DNA of 21,934 nt from Priapulus caudatus (taxonomy: Eukaryota; Priapulida; Priapulimorpha; Priapulimorphida; Priapulidae): NCBI RefSeq assembly GCF_000485595.1, contig NW_014577062.1, positions 1,565,293 to 1,587,226 of the forward strand, given 5' to 3'. The translations under genes and the position numbers were made by a program. Below the pieces are notes generated by a model that saw only the letters and a list, made by a program, of their open reading frames with translations, was not told the DNA's origin and searched no databases. Positions 1-10,906 of the stretch are shown here, in pieces. Each line of letters opens with the position of its first letter. Positions within the stretch are counted from its first letter, which is position 1.

Positions 1-993
1 CCTCAAAACAGCACCAGTGCCACCTCTCGGTGTGCGATCCTATTTTCGCTCGAAACAGGGGAGATAGTGAGCGTGTCCTAACAATGATGTGTACGCAACT
101 GCGTATCTGCATATCTGCGCCTAACAAATGTGTCACTACGCACGACTGAAATTGTACGTTCATAACCGTAGCAACAGACCCCAGATGAGCCCAGACGCTG
201 TGCGGCTCTTGTTCTTTCTTATTGGTGAAGGAAATAACACAGAACAGGGAATTAAGTAAATGCGTATTAAGTTGCTTGTCAACTTAACCATTAAAGAAAT
301 TTCAGTGTGAAAAGAGTTGCTAAGTATATCGCTTAGAGGCACAACAAAAAATTAGTTAGTTTTATGCAACGTTCTCTATCATGTGTTTTATAAACTGTTC
401 AAATCAGTTGTGCCAGTGGCTGAATTCTAATGTTACGCATGAATGTTATGAGACAATGAGTGAATAATGTAACCAATAAATTTTCTAACAAGACATTCCT
501 TTTATTCAAACCAGACCTCACACGATTCCTAATGATGCACTCTAGCATGTAACTAAATAGATGCTGTATTTGCTGCAGGATGCCCTGAAACGAAGCACGA
601 AGTGTGGAAACGTGAGCTGTACGGGTGCCGTAACACGGGCAGGTATTGCAAAATCATGAGATGCTAATAATTTGCTCAGCAAAATGCGTGGCACACCTGT
701 TTTTCTCTGATGAGGGTGCTGCATAATCACCCTGTGTCACTGCAATTGTCATACTTGCCCAGTATTCCTGAAAATGCCAAACTTATTCTATATGGTTTAA
801 AAAGAGATTATATATGTGAAAGTGTCGTCATACTTGCTTTTTGTAGCTGCATGTGCTGCACCTACTGGATATAACTGAATGCAACAATAGGTTTGAGTAG
901 TGTAAGAGACTTGGGAAATATTTAACCGATTATAAATAACTCGGATCATGTATCAGAATCAGATGATGTGACGCTGGTGTTGTCTCTTTCCAG
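1..993. other. Non-coding sequence upstream of the first visible SMYD exon
   Basis: I see no exon with recognisable protein similarity here on either strand. The segment ends in a pyrimidine-rich 3' splice site (acceptor AG at 992-993) feeding the first visible SMYD exon, so its right part is most likely intron. The SET and MYND parts expected upstream of that exon were not found, and they probably lie left of the window. The short open frames on the minus strand at 160-342 and 542-730 have no domain-like content. Confidence 0.5.
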
Positions 994-2311
994 CTGATCT
1001 GAGTTTCTACCCATGTCAAGTATGTGGCTTCACAAACTTTGATGCTACCTATCACAAACAAGTGGAAAAAGCAGAGAAGATGACTCAGGAAACACTACTC
1101 ATGATCGAGAACAGTGGTGGACAGGATATCCTTTGGCTGATCTAACTAGTAGTAGAGTAGTATTAGTAATCTAACCAATAACCAATGAAACTATTGAATA
1201 ATTTAATCTCTCTTTACGAATGCTTTGATTCTAAAATATATTTTTTTCTGTTACCCAAATTCTAGTTGTGTGGCGAACGAATAGGGTGCCTCCTTGCTTT
1301 GGTAACACACATATCCAAATACATTCTTCAGCAAACTAATTTAACTAGCCCTGCTGTAGAAATAAAACCACGCATTTAAAAATGCACTCTCTATTTAGCC
1401 AACTAGAACTACTCATTTTGCTGTCTTGTGTTCATACAAGGTGCACGCAGTTTGATTCAAGTAAATGCGTGCGCATTTTGTCAGTCGCGTCGCTGACTGG
1501 TTCACTGGTCCTTGACTCGACATGTGCACATCCGGCCCTGGTGCTGCAGCAGTGTGAGTCCTGCCTGCGGCTGCAGCGGCAGGTCATGCACCCGCTGTGC
1601 GTGAACTACGTGCGCGTTCTCGACAAGGCGATGGACGCCTGCATCGACCAGCAGCTGTGGGAGCAAGCCGTACAATACGGACTACAGACGATCGAGTGCT
1701 ACAGGTGCGTGGCCAGGAAAGACGGGCGATGTGCGGCCGGCTGGCCAGCGCTGCCACGTGGTCGCGCTAGAGGACGTAGTTTACTAATGTTTGTGCCGAC
1801 GAATGTAATCATGTAAATGAAATTTACCTCTGCAAGTTTAATCGCATGGTGCCAGTAATTCTCGTCAGTGATAAATTGGCCGTGCTGTCGAACGTGGTTA
1901 GCAGAGGCAGCGATTTGGCCGTAAACAATAAGAGATGTAGAGTACTGTCTCAAACTGCAGGCGGTTTCATCCCACGTACGATCCTAACGTTGGCCGGCAG
2001 CTGATGAAGATAGGGAAGCTTCAGCTGTATCTGGAGCACCTGGAAGATGCTCTTACTCATCTGCAACAGGTGAGTAGTACTACTGTCATTATCACTACTT
2101 ACACTTCTTGCACCAAGAGTCATGACGATGCGCACGGCATCACAGCATTAAAACCACGGTACACTAACGTTCGCTTCTGTTTTTTTTCCTCATGCAACAG
2201 GCTGATGAGATCCTCGTCATATCCATGGGTGCTGAGAGTCCTCTCGTAGTTGAGCTGAAAGCATTGCTGGAGCAATGTGCCACTCAGCTGTGCATGCGGC
2301 ACAGCCTGTAA
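994..2311 (+). CDS. SMYD family lysine methyltransferase (SMYD3-like), C-terminal four exons; 5' part outside window
   Basis: Family role: SMYD proteins transfer methyl groups from S-adenosylmethionine to lysines of histones or cytosolic proteins through a SET domain split by a MYND zinc finger. Only the post-SET and C-terminal helical (TPR-like) region is visible. Proposed exons are 994 to about 1113/1116 (a C-x2-C pair, then a helix containing YHKQVEKAEK), about 1485-1704 (YVRVLDKAMDACIDQQLWEQ), 1961-2069 (YDPNVGRQLMKIGKLQL) and 2201-2311 (ends EQCATQLCMRHSL, stop TAA). Phases agree at every junction: 1, 2, then 0. The motifs VLDxAMDACI, YGLQTIExYR and LMKIGKLQL match the C-terminal helical repeats of SMYD1/2/3, and the short tail fits SMYD3. 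The 1113/1116 donor and 1485 acceptor are the least certain borders. MYND and catalytic SET residues are absent because the 5' exons are not in the window, so activity cannot be judged. Confidence 0.85.
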
Positions 2312-2335
2312 ATGGTATCTTAGGCCGCAAATGAC

Positions 2336-2341
2336 ATTAAA
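2336..2341 (+). promoter_or_regulatory. Candidate polyadenylation signal ATTAAA of the SMYD gene
   Basis: ATTAAA, the commonest variant poly(A) signal, lies 24 bp after the SMYD stop codon and immediately before the minisatellite. If it is used, the transcript ends inside the first repeat units. Confidence 0.4.
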
Positions 2342-2345
2342 GAAT

Positions 2346-2716
2346 GTCACTAGTGTCTCGGTGTGTCACCAGTTTCAGTGTCCATCCCTGGTATCCCAGC
2401 CTGTCACTAGTATCTCAACCTGTCACCCATATCCCAGCCTGTCACAGGTATCCCATCCTGTCACCGGTATCCCAGCCTGTCACCGGTATCCCAGCCTGTC
2501 ACCCATATCCCAGCCTGTCGCCTGTATCCCAGCCTGTCACCCGTATCCCAGCCTGTCACCCAATGTCACCGGTATCCCAGCCTGTCACTAGTATCCCAGC
2601 CTGTCACCCATATCCCAGCCTGTCACCGGTATCCCAGCCTGTCACTAGTATCCCAGCCTGTCACCCATATCCCAGCCTGTCACCCGTATCCCAGCCTGTA
2701 ACTGGTGTCACAGCCT
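2346..2716. repeat. 19-bp minisatellite (about 19.5 copies) abutting the SMYD 3' end
   Basis: Tandem units follow the pattern GTCACNNNTATCCCAGCCT. The first three or four units are degenerate and the middle is near identical. One unit is cut to 10 bp (GTCACCCAAT, about 2555-2564). Units differ mainly at three bases after GTCAC (CGG, TAG, CCA, CCG). After the short unit, the order CGG-TAG-CCA occurs twice running, giving a 57-bp higher-order repeat at about 2565-2678. Because 57 is divisible by 3, long repetitive open frames appear in this stretch. They are by-products of the repeat and not genes. Confidence 0.95.
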
Positions 2717-5664
2717 CGTTATGGGGCCACGTCTAGTATCACGTCGTATATCCTGTCGCCCCTTGAAATTTATCTTGTTTGTGTAACTCAACAATGTGCC
2801 ATGCTAAATTGCATAACTATAAAACTGCATAAAATGCACCCGTAGTTGTGTGCCTCTCTGTATGGCAATGGTGTTACAGAAATGTAGAAGTGGTATAGTT
2901 TAGTGGGTGTTGTATAGGCATTATAACAATGTTTATAGAACGTTAGCTTTGAAAATAAACACGACTGGGGTGTAAGGAAAAGGCAGTACAGTGAATGTGG
3001 CAATCATTACTTAGCACTTTGGGAGAAAAAAAAGACATTAGGCAGGCCACGACTTTTTTATTGTAACCTACCTAGTCTGTGAGGTTTAGAAATGACGAGT
3101 AATAGTGACGAGAATGTGAGTTAATAGCCTTAGACAGTAAAATACAGTAACTGTCCTTGTGATGTTTGATGAGCATGGCCTCCATCTGCCCCTATCCTGA
3201 GATACATATTCAGCCATGTTGTACAGTAGATCTAGAGCATTATAAGTGGATTTCTGGCTATTACAATAATGATGTGTAAGAGCAAAGTTCGGAAAAAATG
3301 TGAATGTTGAAAAGCACTCAAGATATAGTAGTAAGAAGGACATCACCGTGGCTATTGAGTTTGTCTCTTTGAGGTGATGCATGCTTCTGCTTGTTCTAGT
3401 ACTTGTGCACTAACATAAAGGTGCATATTGTAAGCAGATACTGAACGAACAATGACATCTCTCTCCAACAACAATTTCTACCTCAAACAACAAAGGTAAA
3501 CTCGTAGTCTAAAAGAGAAGGCAAGCTTAACATGTTCATTTTCTGCATACAACGCCCAACGCAATGCCGGTGAGTGGCTGTAATGGGAGTTCCTACTGAT
3601 TGCCATTTGTGTTCTATTGCACCAGGAAGTTTTCATTGAAATAGGTTTTTTTGGCTTCATTTGTTAAGTCAATGTATTAGGTGCAAGAATTGGCAAGTTA
3701 TTTTATGAATGAACCTGCTCTTGCATGTGGCGACTAGTGACTACACAAAATAATTTGCCACACACTCGTAGTGTGACCTTATTTATGTTTAATTCAAATA
3801 GTGGTATAGATTGCCATAGATTACAGGTAGAAAGCTATGCTACGCAATACTGTCTAATGTTGTTGGTATCCGATGTTAATGATCTCAAGAAAGAAAGGAC
3901 CTACAAGGCTCATGTTTAAGGCATAGGCTTGTAGAAAAAATTCACCCCATATTGGAATATGGAGGTCACGGGTCAAAAATCAGTTAATAAAAGGGAAGAT
4001 AAGGAAAGAATATTTTAAGAAAAAGTCAAACGGACCCTGAAAATCCATTTTTAGCAGAGGAGATTTGTTTTGTTGTTTGTCATTAGTTTACATGAGATAT
4101 TCGTTTTACTGGTACTATATGAAAAGTATTCACCCGGTGACTTGTACTGAACTTTTAATTTCTTTGCCTCTCAAGAAATAAGCTGATGCCTGTCATGCTC
4201 ATCTGATTGTTCACATGTAGGGCACAATTTCCAAGTTGTTAGCTAAGCCAGAAGCCAGAAGCTTTTTAAAAACATTTTTATTTTACATATTCATTTGATT
4301 TAATTATTTCTGGTTGGCTGCAAAGAAGTTTGACGACTGTGTAAAACAGTAACAGAAACAATACGTGCTTTATATGTGGCTGGCTGATTTGATCAGCTGA
4401 AACACGGGCAAAATTGAAAAGGCGCTGACAATTTGCGTGATTCTTTTGATAACACAAGTGCTTAGAAAGTTGACTAGAACTCGAGGTTTACTATAGCCAT
4501 AATGATAGTACAAATATGAAAATGTGCAAATGAACCCAATAAGTCTTCATGTTGTGCATGAGCTGTAGCAATGCGGACTGTACAGTTTTCTAACCGGTGC
4601 TATATGGATGAACGACTGAAATTGATTTTACAACAGTCCGTTTCTGTTACTCGGGTCATGGTGCAGTTTTCAGATCAATAACTAGAAAAGCACTATTTTT
4701 TGTATCTAGATTTCCAATGTGTAACAGATATAGTTACATGTAGTTTTTCATGTATCCAGAGGTAATATCAGATTTAATGATCCACAGTATAATAAGAGAT
4801 CCTGACTTTAGGATTATTGTTTGAACAAAGGACAGACATAATATCAGCAGTACAAAATTATCTGACTATCTTTTATGAACTTCTGATAAAATGTACTTTT
4901 TTCGTTTTTAGTGTAACTAAAACATTATACGACCTTATGTCTTGTTTATTGGATGCTTATAACGTGTGATATGATATTGTTCAAGTTGTGTAATTTTGCT
5001 TTTGTGATATTTTTCTCAAAATGACAGCCAAGCTCCTGTAGTGTACTGGCTAGTGACTCAGGCCTGTCGTCTCACTAAAACAGCAGTGTTTCTTTGCATG
5101 TATGCGCAAGCTGTACGACTGTTGAGAGAAATTGAGAATCTGCGACAGACCTATATTGTATGGAGTGTACAGGGCATCTGTGAACGTCAGATACGGCTTC
5201 AAGATACGTGTAGCGCGTAGAGGATGAGTAGGTTTTATCATAGGTAGTTACTCGAGGTTTGACTTCGGCTAGTCACAGATGTATTCACTTTGCTGGGTGT
5301 GCGATCATGTGAGGTATTTCGTACCAAAGTTTGTGATGTTTTGTAATCAATAAGGTTATTTGGTGTACTCAGAAATGCACTGCGTGTGATGTATTTCTGG
5401 TGAGTAATGTAGGTATAGCATGCGATAGAAAATGAGCTGAAGGTGTTATGTTTTCTAAGGTTATGAGGTGTAATGTAGTTATAGTTTGCAGTAGAGTCAA
5501 TTCACTGCCGACGTTAGTTGCCTCTCTTGAGGTACCCGGCACAGGGTGGAGTAGCCGAGTGTCATAAGTCATAGTTAAGAAAATGTGTCTCTGACATGGG
5601 CAGACCAGAACACAGTTAGCTCATTGTGTTGCTACCACTTTTAAAAGCGTGAAACAAGCTACAG

Positions 5665-5692
<28 letters not shown>
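5665..5692. repeat. (TA)n microsatellite
   Basis: About 14 uninterrupted AT dinucleotides in the gene-free interval. Confidence 0.95.
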
Positions 5693-5695
<3 letters not shown>

Positions 5696-6075
5696 TGTGA
5701 ACATATTAAGACTTTAAATATGTAAGCGTTTCTATCAGTTGTGTTCCTGCTATGATGCCATTTGTGGATTTTCGAAAAGCGTCAGTAAATAGCAGAAATG
5801 AGTAGCATATGAGTTAGAATGAGTAAAGCAGTTGCTAATCATTGGTTTTTATGTACCAACGTTTGGTACATGCACTGTATAGTTCCAATTTAGATTAGTT
5901 CAATATGCATTTTTTTTATGCTGTTGAGTAATTGGCCACATTTAGAATATACAGTATAACATTTTCATTAAGATTTATAGCATTCAACTTGCCAACACTA
6001 AAGACTAGAGTCATGTAATGTTGGTATTCGTGCGTCCCTCGTACACGTCAGTATAGCTGATAGGGTCTATGTCCC

Positions 6076-6265
6076 CCAGGGTACTGCTGGAACGTACCCT
6101 GGGTACGGTCCGGTATACCAGAACGTACCCTGGTAACTATCTAGCTGATATGGTTAGGGTTAGGGTTATGGTTAGGGTTAGGGAGTAGGCGTCTCCCTAG
6201 ACTCGTTAGTGGAGTAGGCGAGGTACGGTCCGGCATATTAGATAGTAGTATTTAGTACCAGGGTA
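6076..6265. repeat. Small repeat element with interstitial TTAGGG block
   Basis: CCAGGGTAC at 6076-6084 pairs with GTACCCTGG at 6094-6102 (9-bp perfect stem). GTACCCTGG recurs at 6125-6133, and CCAGGGTA at 6258-6265 is its inverted partner. GTACGGTCCGG occurs twice in direct orientation (about 6103 and 6222). Between these lies GGTTAGGGTTAGGG, a TTATGG variant, then GGTTAGGGTTAGGG (6152-6183). The palindromic ends around a telomere-like core suggest a small mobile or fold-back repeat, but no target duplication was identified. Confidence 0.6.
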
Positions 6266-7625
6266 GCGTCAGTAAACGTTCGTAGACAGTGATGGTCCTA
6301 TGCTATGTTGTCAAAACGATGCGTCAACGGTGTTTGTATCACAAAATAGGCTATTTTGGGAATTGGTGAACAAAACAAGACTGCAGAATGGCACCTGATG
6401 GTAGTTTCGAAAATTTTAAAATTCGATCATTACAGTAACACAACTTACAGAGCACTTGCATATTCACAGTATAGATATGACTGTAATATCTATCTAACCT
6501 GTATGTGTATTTACCAATGTATAGCATAGTTAAAACTTTAGAATTAGAATTTACAAATTGTCAAAGTCAAAGATTGTGCGCCTCTCCCAACCATGCTCAA
6601 CTTTCATTCCATTGTGGAACTCTTTGCTCAGTGTGGTTGAAGAGATTGAGGCACATCACAATCCGTTTGTATACTATTTCACTGACCATGTTGTCACGCA
6701 TATTTTCGAATTATACGTGGTATACCATACCACGCCAATCATATCTATTATGTTATCAAATCTATGTGCAGTACTAGTGGTACTAATGAATGTCAAGGTA
6801 CATACTACTATTCTTGGCTACATCCCAAGTTGAGTAGATTGAAAAGTCGAAGAGATGAAAAGAAAATGTGTGTGAATAAGATCACGACGTCTTCACAAAA
6901 ACACTAGGAAAAACACTGCTACATGCTGTGAGCACACGCAACCAGACATCGGCAGTCTACGTGTGGACGGGGGTGTAGTCTGTAGTGTAACACACTAGTT
7001 CAGGATAAGATTGAAAATAACTCATCATTGCCAGAGTGATTGCCAATGAGCTGAACGAAACTAGCAGTTAATTAGTTTATTAAAACTTTTAATCTAGCAG
7101 ATATATGTACATTGTAGATTTAATAGCAGTAACATGGTAATAATCAAAATATTGTGAAATAAAACTACCTATTTTCTACACGTCTATGTCGAGTTAACTA
7201 ACTTTTCACCAGTGTGCCACATACACTCGTTCACATATCCTGCCAATTCAGATGTTACTATGGATCCAGAAGCAAGAACTACTTACGTGAAAAGAGAAAA
7301 TTTGTATGTGATAAACGCCATGCCAAATTACTTGCCCTTGAATCATTCTAAAATGATCTCTTACATCAGCACAACAACAACAATAATTAATACAAACGCT
7401 TACATTCTATTTCTAATCCACAGCCAGACTCTCCCAAATTTGCCTCCAATAGTATATTACACCTTTCAGCTTCTTCTGCTCTCTACTATGCTTAATGTCG
7501 GCCCCATCTCTCTCATGCCATGCCTTCCTGTTTTCCACTCCTACTCCATCCTTTTTTGCCATGCCTCTCTGCTATGCCTTACTGTTCTATCCTTTCCTAA
7601 GCCTTCCTGCTGTCGTCTCTCTGTG

Positions 7626-7710
7626 TCTCTCTCTCTCTCTCTCTCTCTCGCTCTCGCTCTCGCTCTCGCTCTCGCTCTCTCTCTCTCTCCCCCTCTCTCT
7701 CTCTCTCTCT
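7626..7710. repeat. (CT)n / (CTCTCG)n microsatellite in the Morgue 3' UTR region
   Basis: Pure CT runs flank about five CTCTCG hexamers and a short C-rich break. The tract begins 33 bp beyond the Morgue stop codon, so the minus-strand transcript would read a GA-rich 3' UTR. Serine/leucine-only open frames across it are artefacts. Confidence 0.95.
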
Positions 7711-7743
7711 GCTAAGGCTCTCCGCATGACACCAACCTTCCTG

Positions 7744-10700
7744 TTACTCCACATGCTGTCTGCCTGCGCTCATTACTGTCGCCCAGAAATCCGCCGTTGT
7801 CGGCATGAACGCGTCGTGCATCGCGTGCTTCCACGTCCAGTCGCGCGCCGTCTCCTCGAATGCGCTCTTGTCACGCTCGTACAGCGTGCCGATCTCGCGC
7901 TCCATGCAGACCTGTGTGTACGGGTCGGTCAGCAGTGACTGAATGCTGATGAGCACCTTGGAGATGGTCAGAGCCAGCGTCCAGTTGTGGTGAATGGAAT
8001 CGATGCCGACGTCGCCGTGGCGACTAATGTTTGGGTGAAAGATTTTAGTGAGGAATCTCACCACGGGAGGGCGCATCGGATAGCCATCAGGTATCTGCAG
8101 GTACACGTGAAACTTGCCACCTTCGTAAGGGCTCTCTCTTGGTCCCATGATTGATGCCTGCAGAGATGGGAGACACAGCAAGCGTGCCAACGTAACTCCC
8201 ACAGTATACAATACAATGTCCAACTTGAATACAGACATGGTGGAAAGCATGGCTCTGTATGCTCAACATGATAAAATCAGGGGTTAATAATGGCAGGTTG
8301 TCATTATTAACCCCTGATAAAATACAACCTCAAGCTTAGAAATGACCAACTTGAGATCCAGGGTGAAACAATGGGTTGTGCAAGAATGTCCAATGACACT
8401 CCTTATATTAGCCCCTGTTTAACTGAGGACACGAGTGGTGTACATTATCACTATCACTGCCTCCAGTTCACAAAAATTTATTTTACTGGTTACATCTAAT
8501 AACTCCTGCTTAAAAGTAAGCAGATAGTGCTACGTATAGGAACTCTTATTGTACTGAAGTACACCTACCTGCCAGTGACAACATGCTCTGTCTAGAGGAG
8601 TAGCCTCAATGCCCTCCGGCGGGTCCTGTTTTAATGTTTTCAGCTCATTGCGCAGCCGGTTACAGCGCCACTTGCTCTCTTCCTGAGGCGAATCAAGCTG
8701 GTAGGCTACCTATGTATCCACACAGACATGAATGTATTAATGTATGCACACACACACACATGTACACATGCACAAATGCTTGAGTTAATATAAGTACATA
8801 TATACACATAAATGCACACAGGCACACGCACAAATAAACACAAAGAATCATTCTCTCTTTAGCTGATCCGAATATACTAATAAGATGATCTACATCACAG
8901 ACTTGTACGAATTAATTGTGAAACTCATCGCCAGATGACGCCACTGTACATGAATACCTGGTCAGACATCTGCTCCAGGCAGAGAAGGCAAGGAGTGCTC
9001 TCCAGCAGCTTGCTGAACAGGCGTCTCCAACAGGTGATGCGGTAGAAGGGCTTGAACAGTGGCCAGCGTGCCTCCGTGTGACGCCTCCACTGCTCCTGCA
9101 CACGCAACAAAAATGAGTCCGTTTACGTGCATGCTCGCTCCACTGGCGGATTAATGAGGGGTGTGTGTCAGGGTCACGGTCCGTCACAGGGTCACGGAAC
9201 CGGGCCAAGAATCAATGTGAAAAAATGTGGAAAATCGCGAAACAGTCGTGAGCATCTCACACCCTTTAAATCACTTACTTTCCCCCAAATATAGTTCACC
9301 ATAGGCCAGCATTTGCCATTTGAAGAAGCACCGAAATGCGTTGCTAGACTGCTGAGGGGGCTTATAGCGCTTACCTGTGTGGTTTCAGCTGCCAACAGGT
9401 GCCGCCACCGTCGGCACACACGGCTCACATTGTACAGCGAGATGTCATTGAGGTAAGAGAAGACAACGAGAAGGACCTCTGGTGGCAGGGAATCAACTAG
9501 TCCATCAGCAACCTTGTCTTTTTCTCTCGGCGACGTCAGTGCAGCTATTTTCTCGGCAAGTTTATCGGTTTTTGGTGGCACCACCTGGAGGTCACAAATG
9601 TCATTTGCTAGTTGCCAAGGCAACTGATCTAATGTAGTACAATGTGAAATCAGGCTAGCAAAACTAATTTATTTCGAGTAAACCAATTTTATTGCTTATT
9701 CACAGATTTCTCCTCTGTTAAATAATCCATGCCAGCCTCGATTCATTATCACTGTCAATAACAATCATCATTATTAGTAAGCTACTAAGGTTCCTTCGTG
9801 TGGGCTACACATAGCTACGACCTTCCAACTTAAATGAGTTATAGCCTGCCAGGATAATGAACACTAAATGTTGATTACCAATGCAAAATAATTAATGCTG
9901 GGCAAGTTTCAACTCCCTGATATACTTCTGCCTAAATTCGCATGTAAAGTGGATTCACTAGCTCAAGCCCGGGTGATACTTCATTAGGAGTGTTCCAAAC
10001 TTTAATGTCATTAATGGTCATAATAACATATATATATATATATATATATGGTAATGGTCATATATTAGTTTGTGGTTTAATGTCATTTAGGTTAGGGTTA
10101 GGGTTAGGGTTAGGATTATCAATCATTAGGATTATCAATCAGCTTATCAAAGTTGGGAACACTCCTAAGGGAGCATTAACTTCAAGCCCCAGCACACCTA
10201 CAGTACACTGACACCAAGAGACTGTGCTTCTAACATATCAGTGTTGTTTTAACACTTAACAAATTGGGCTTAAACATGCCTGCATGATTCAGTACTCTTC
10301 TCACCTCTATGTCTGTGCCCGCACTTACGTCTCTGCCTGCCCACTCTACCACTTTCTGTCTGCCTAATATACCCCTTCAGCCTGTGCCCACACTTCCATC
10401 TCTGTCTGTCCCATTCTACCACTTCTGTCTGTTTGCCCACCATACCCCTTCAGCCTGTTCCATCTCTGCCTGCCCCCCCTCTACCCCTTCTGCCTGGGCT
10501 CACACGTCCTGCCTATACCTTCCCACTCTCCCACCCATGTCTACTACCTGCTGGACGTAAGCCACTTGGTTCCGCCTGCTCTTGTAATCGAAGAATTCTG
10601 TCGGTTCTTCTGTGCCAGAGTCTCCAGAATCATCCTTCTCGGCCAGCAAGAGGGAATCTTCCGGAAGTGCCGGATGATCGGGATAGAGGAAGGCGTGGCA

Positions 10701-10799
10701 CGTGCCGCAGACAGGCAGGGAGAAGCTGGGTCCGTAGTAGCCGTCGCAGGCCGCGCACGCATCGTTCCTGTAGTCTAGACCGTCATCACGCAGCGCCAT
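7744..10799 (-). CDS. morgue: Morgue ortholog: zinc finger + F-box + inactive E2 (UBC-like) ubiquitin pathway protein
   Basis: Five exons, all introns phase 0: 10799-10548, 9623 (or 9584)-9375, 9095-8958, 8709-8569, 8157-7744. The product is about 397 aa (384 with the shorter exon 2). Exon 1 starts at an ATG and carries C-x2-C-x12-C-x2-C (Cys15, 18, 31, 34), the N-terminal zinc finger. Exon 2 holds an F-box (about residues 128-164; LPPEVLLVVFSYL and VCRRWRHLL), which in other F-box proteins binds Skp1 of SCF ligases. Exon 3 is a linker with CLLC. Exons 4-5 form a UBC fold: helix 1, GPRESPYEGG, YPMRPP, KIFHPN, WTLALTISKVL, and C-terminal helices ending RDWTWKHAM. The catalytic cysteine position reads HGDVGID, so Cys is Gly (codon GGC at 8005-8007). 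From established knowledge, Drosophila Morgue has this same architecture and the same Cys-to-Gly change, and it promotes turnover of the apoptosis inhibitor DIAP1. The exon 2 acceptor is uncertain; both choices keep frame. Confidence 0.9.
8277..8317. repeat. Perfect 16-bp inverted repeat (hairpin) in Morgue intron 4
   Basis: TCAGGGGTTAATAATG at 8277-8292 and its exact reverse complement at 8302-8317 are separated by 9 nt. The adjoining TGATAAAAT is repeated directly on both outer sides. It could be a small fold-back element remnant or an intronic RNA hairpin. Confidence 0.85.
8746..8760. repeat. Short (CA)n run in Morgue intron 3
   Basis: Seven to eight CA dinucleotides within about 100 bp of CA/TG-rich, low-complexity intron sequence (8740-8840). 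No other feature is seen in this intron. Confidence 0.85.
9984..10168. repeat. Small fold-back (MITE-like) element with TTAGGG core in Morgue intron 1
   Basis: TTAGGAGTGTTCCAAACTTT at 9984-10003 is matched by its reverse complement at 10149-10168 with one mismatch. Inside are a (TA)n run (about 10027-10049), two copies of TTTAATGTCATT, four TTAGGG-type units at 10091-10114, and a 16-bp direct duplication (TTAGGATTATCAATCA). No convincing target-site duplication was found, so classification is open. Confidence 0.65.
10295..10545. repeat. Degenerate pyrimidine-rich tandem repeat in Morgue intron 1
   Basis: Imperfect units built from motifs such as CTCTACCACTT, CTGTCTGCC and ATACCCCTTCAGCCTG recur with a spacing near 60 bp. 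On the minus strand it directly follows the exon 1 donor and reads as a purine-rich intron start. Confidence 0.6.
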
Positions 10800-10892
10800 C
10801 TACAGTGGCGAATCCGTCTCACAAGCGTGTTGGCGGACCACACGTCCGTTATCGGCGCAGCACGGCTGGCCGTATCTTGAGTGTCACAATGT

Positions 10893-10906
10893 GTTTCTAT
10901 GGAAAC
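10893..10906. promoter_or_regulatory. Candidate RFX X-box upstream of Morgue
   Basis: GTTTCTATGGAAAC fits the X-box consensus GTHNYYATRRNAAC at every position. It lies 94 bp upstream of the Morgue ATG, in the 308-bp gap between the VHL stop codon and Morgue. RFX transcription factors bind this motif, typically 50-150 bp upstream of target start codons, best known for ciliary genes. Function here is inferred from position and sequence alone. Confidence 0.45.

Larger units (their letters stand above)
2717..7625. other. Gene-free AT-rich interval
   Basis: Nearly 5 kb in which I recognise no exon, tRNA or conserved domain on either strand. Short open frames (for example minus 2788-3003, minus 3086-3382, plus 6505-6833) have codon content typical of random AT-rich DNA. 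Recognisable content is a (TA)n tract at 5665-5692 and the telomere-repeat-bearing element at about 6076-6265, listed separately. Distal regulatory elements or lineage-specific RNAs cannot be excluded. Confidence 0.6.

Noticed and set aside
2277-2736. Pro/Ser/Thr-rich repeat proteins
   Set aside because: Frames created by the 19-bp minisatellite; the same peptide pattern appears in shifted frames, as expected from the repeat alone.
6152-6183. Chromosome end or fusion point marked by TTAGGG
   Set aside because: Only about five units with a variant, embedded in a small palindromic repeat; a similar block sits in a Morgue intron, so a telomere or fusion is not needed.
7212-7938. Ser/Leu-rich plus-strand frames ending in long SLSLSL runs
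   Set aside because: Translation of the (CT)n microsatellite, running into Morgue antisense.
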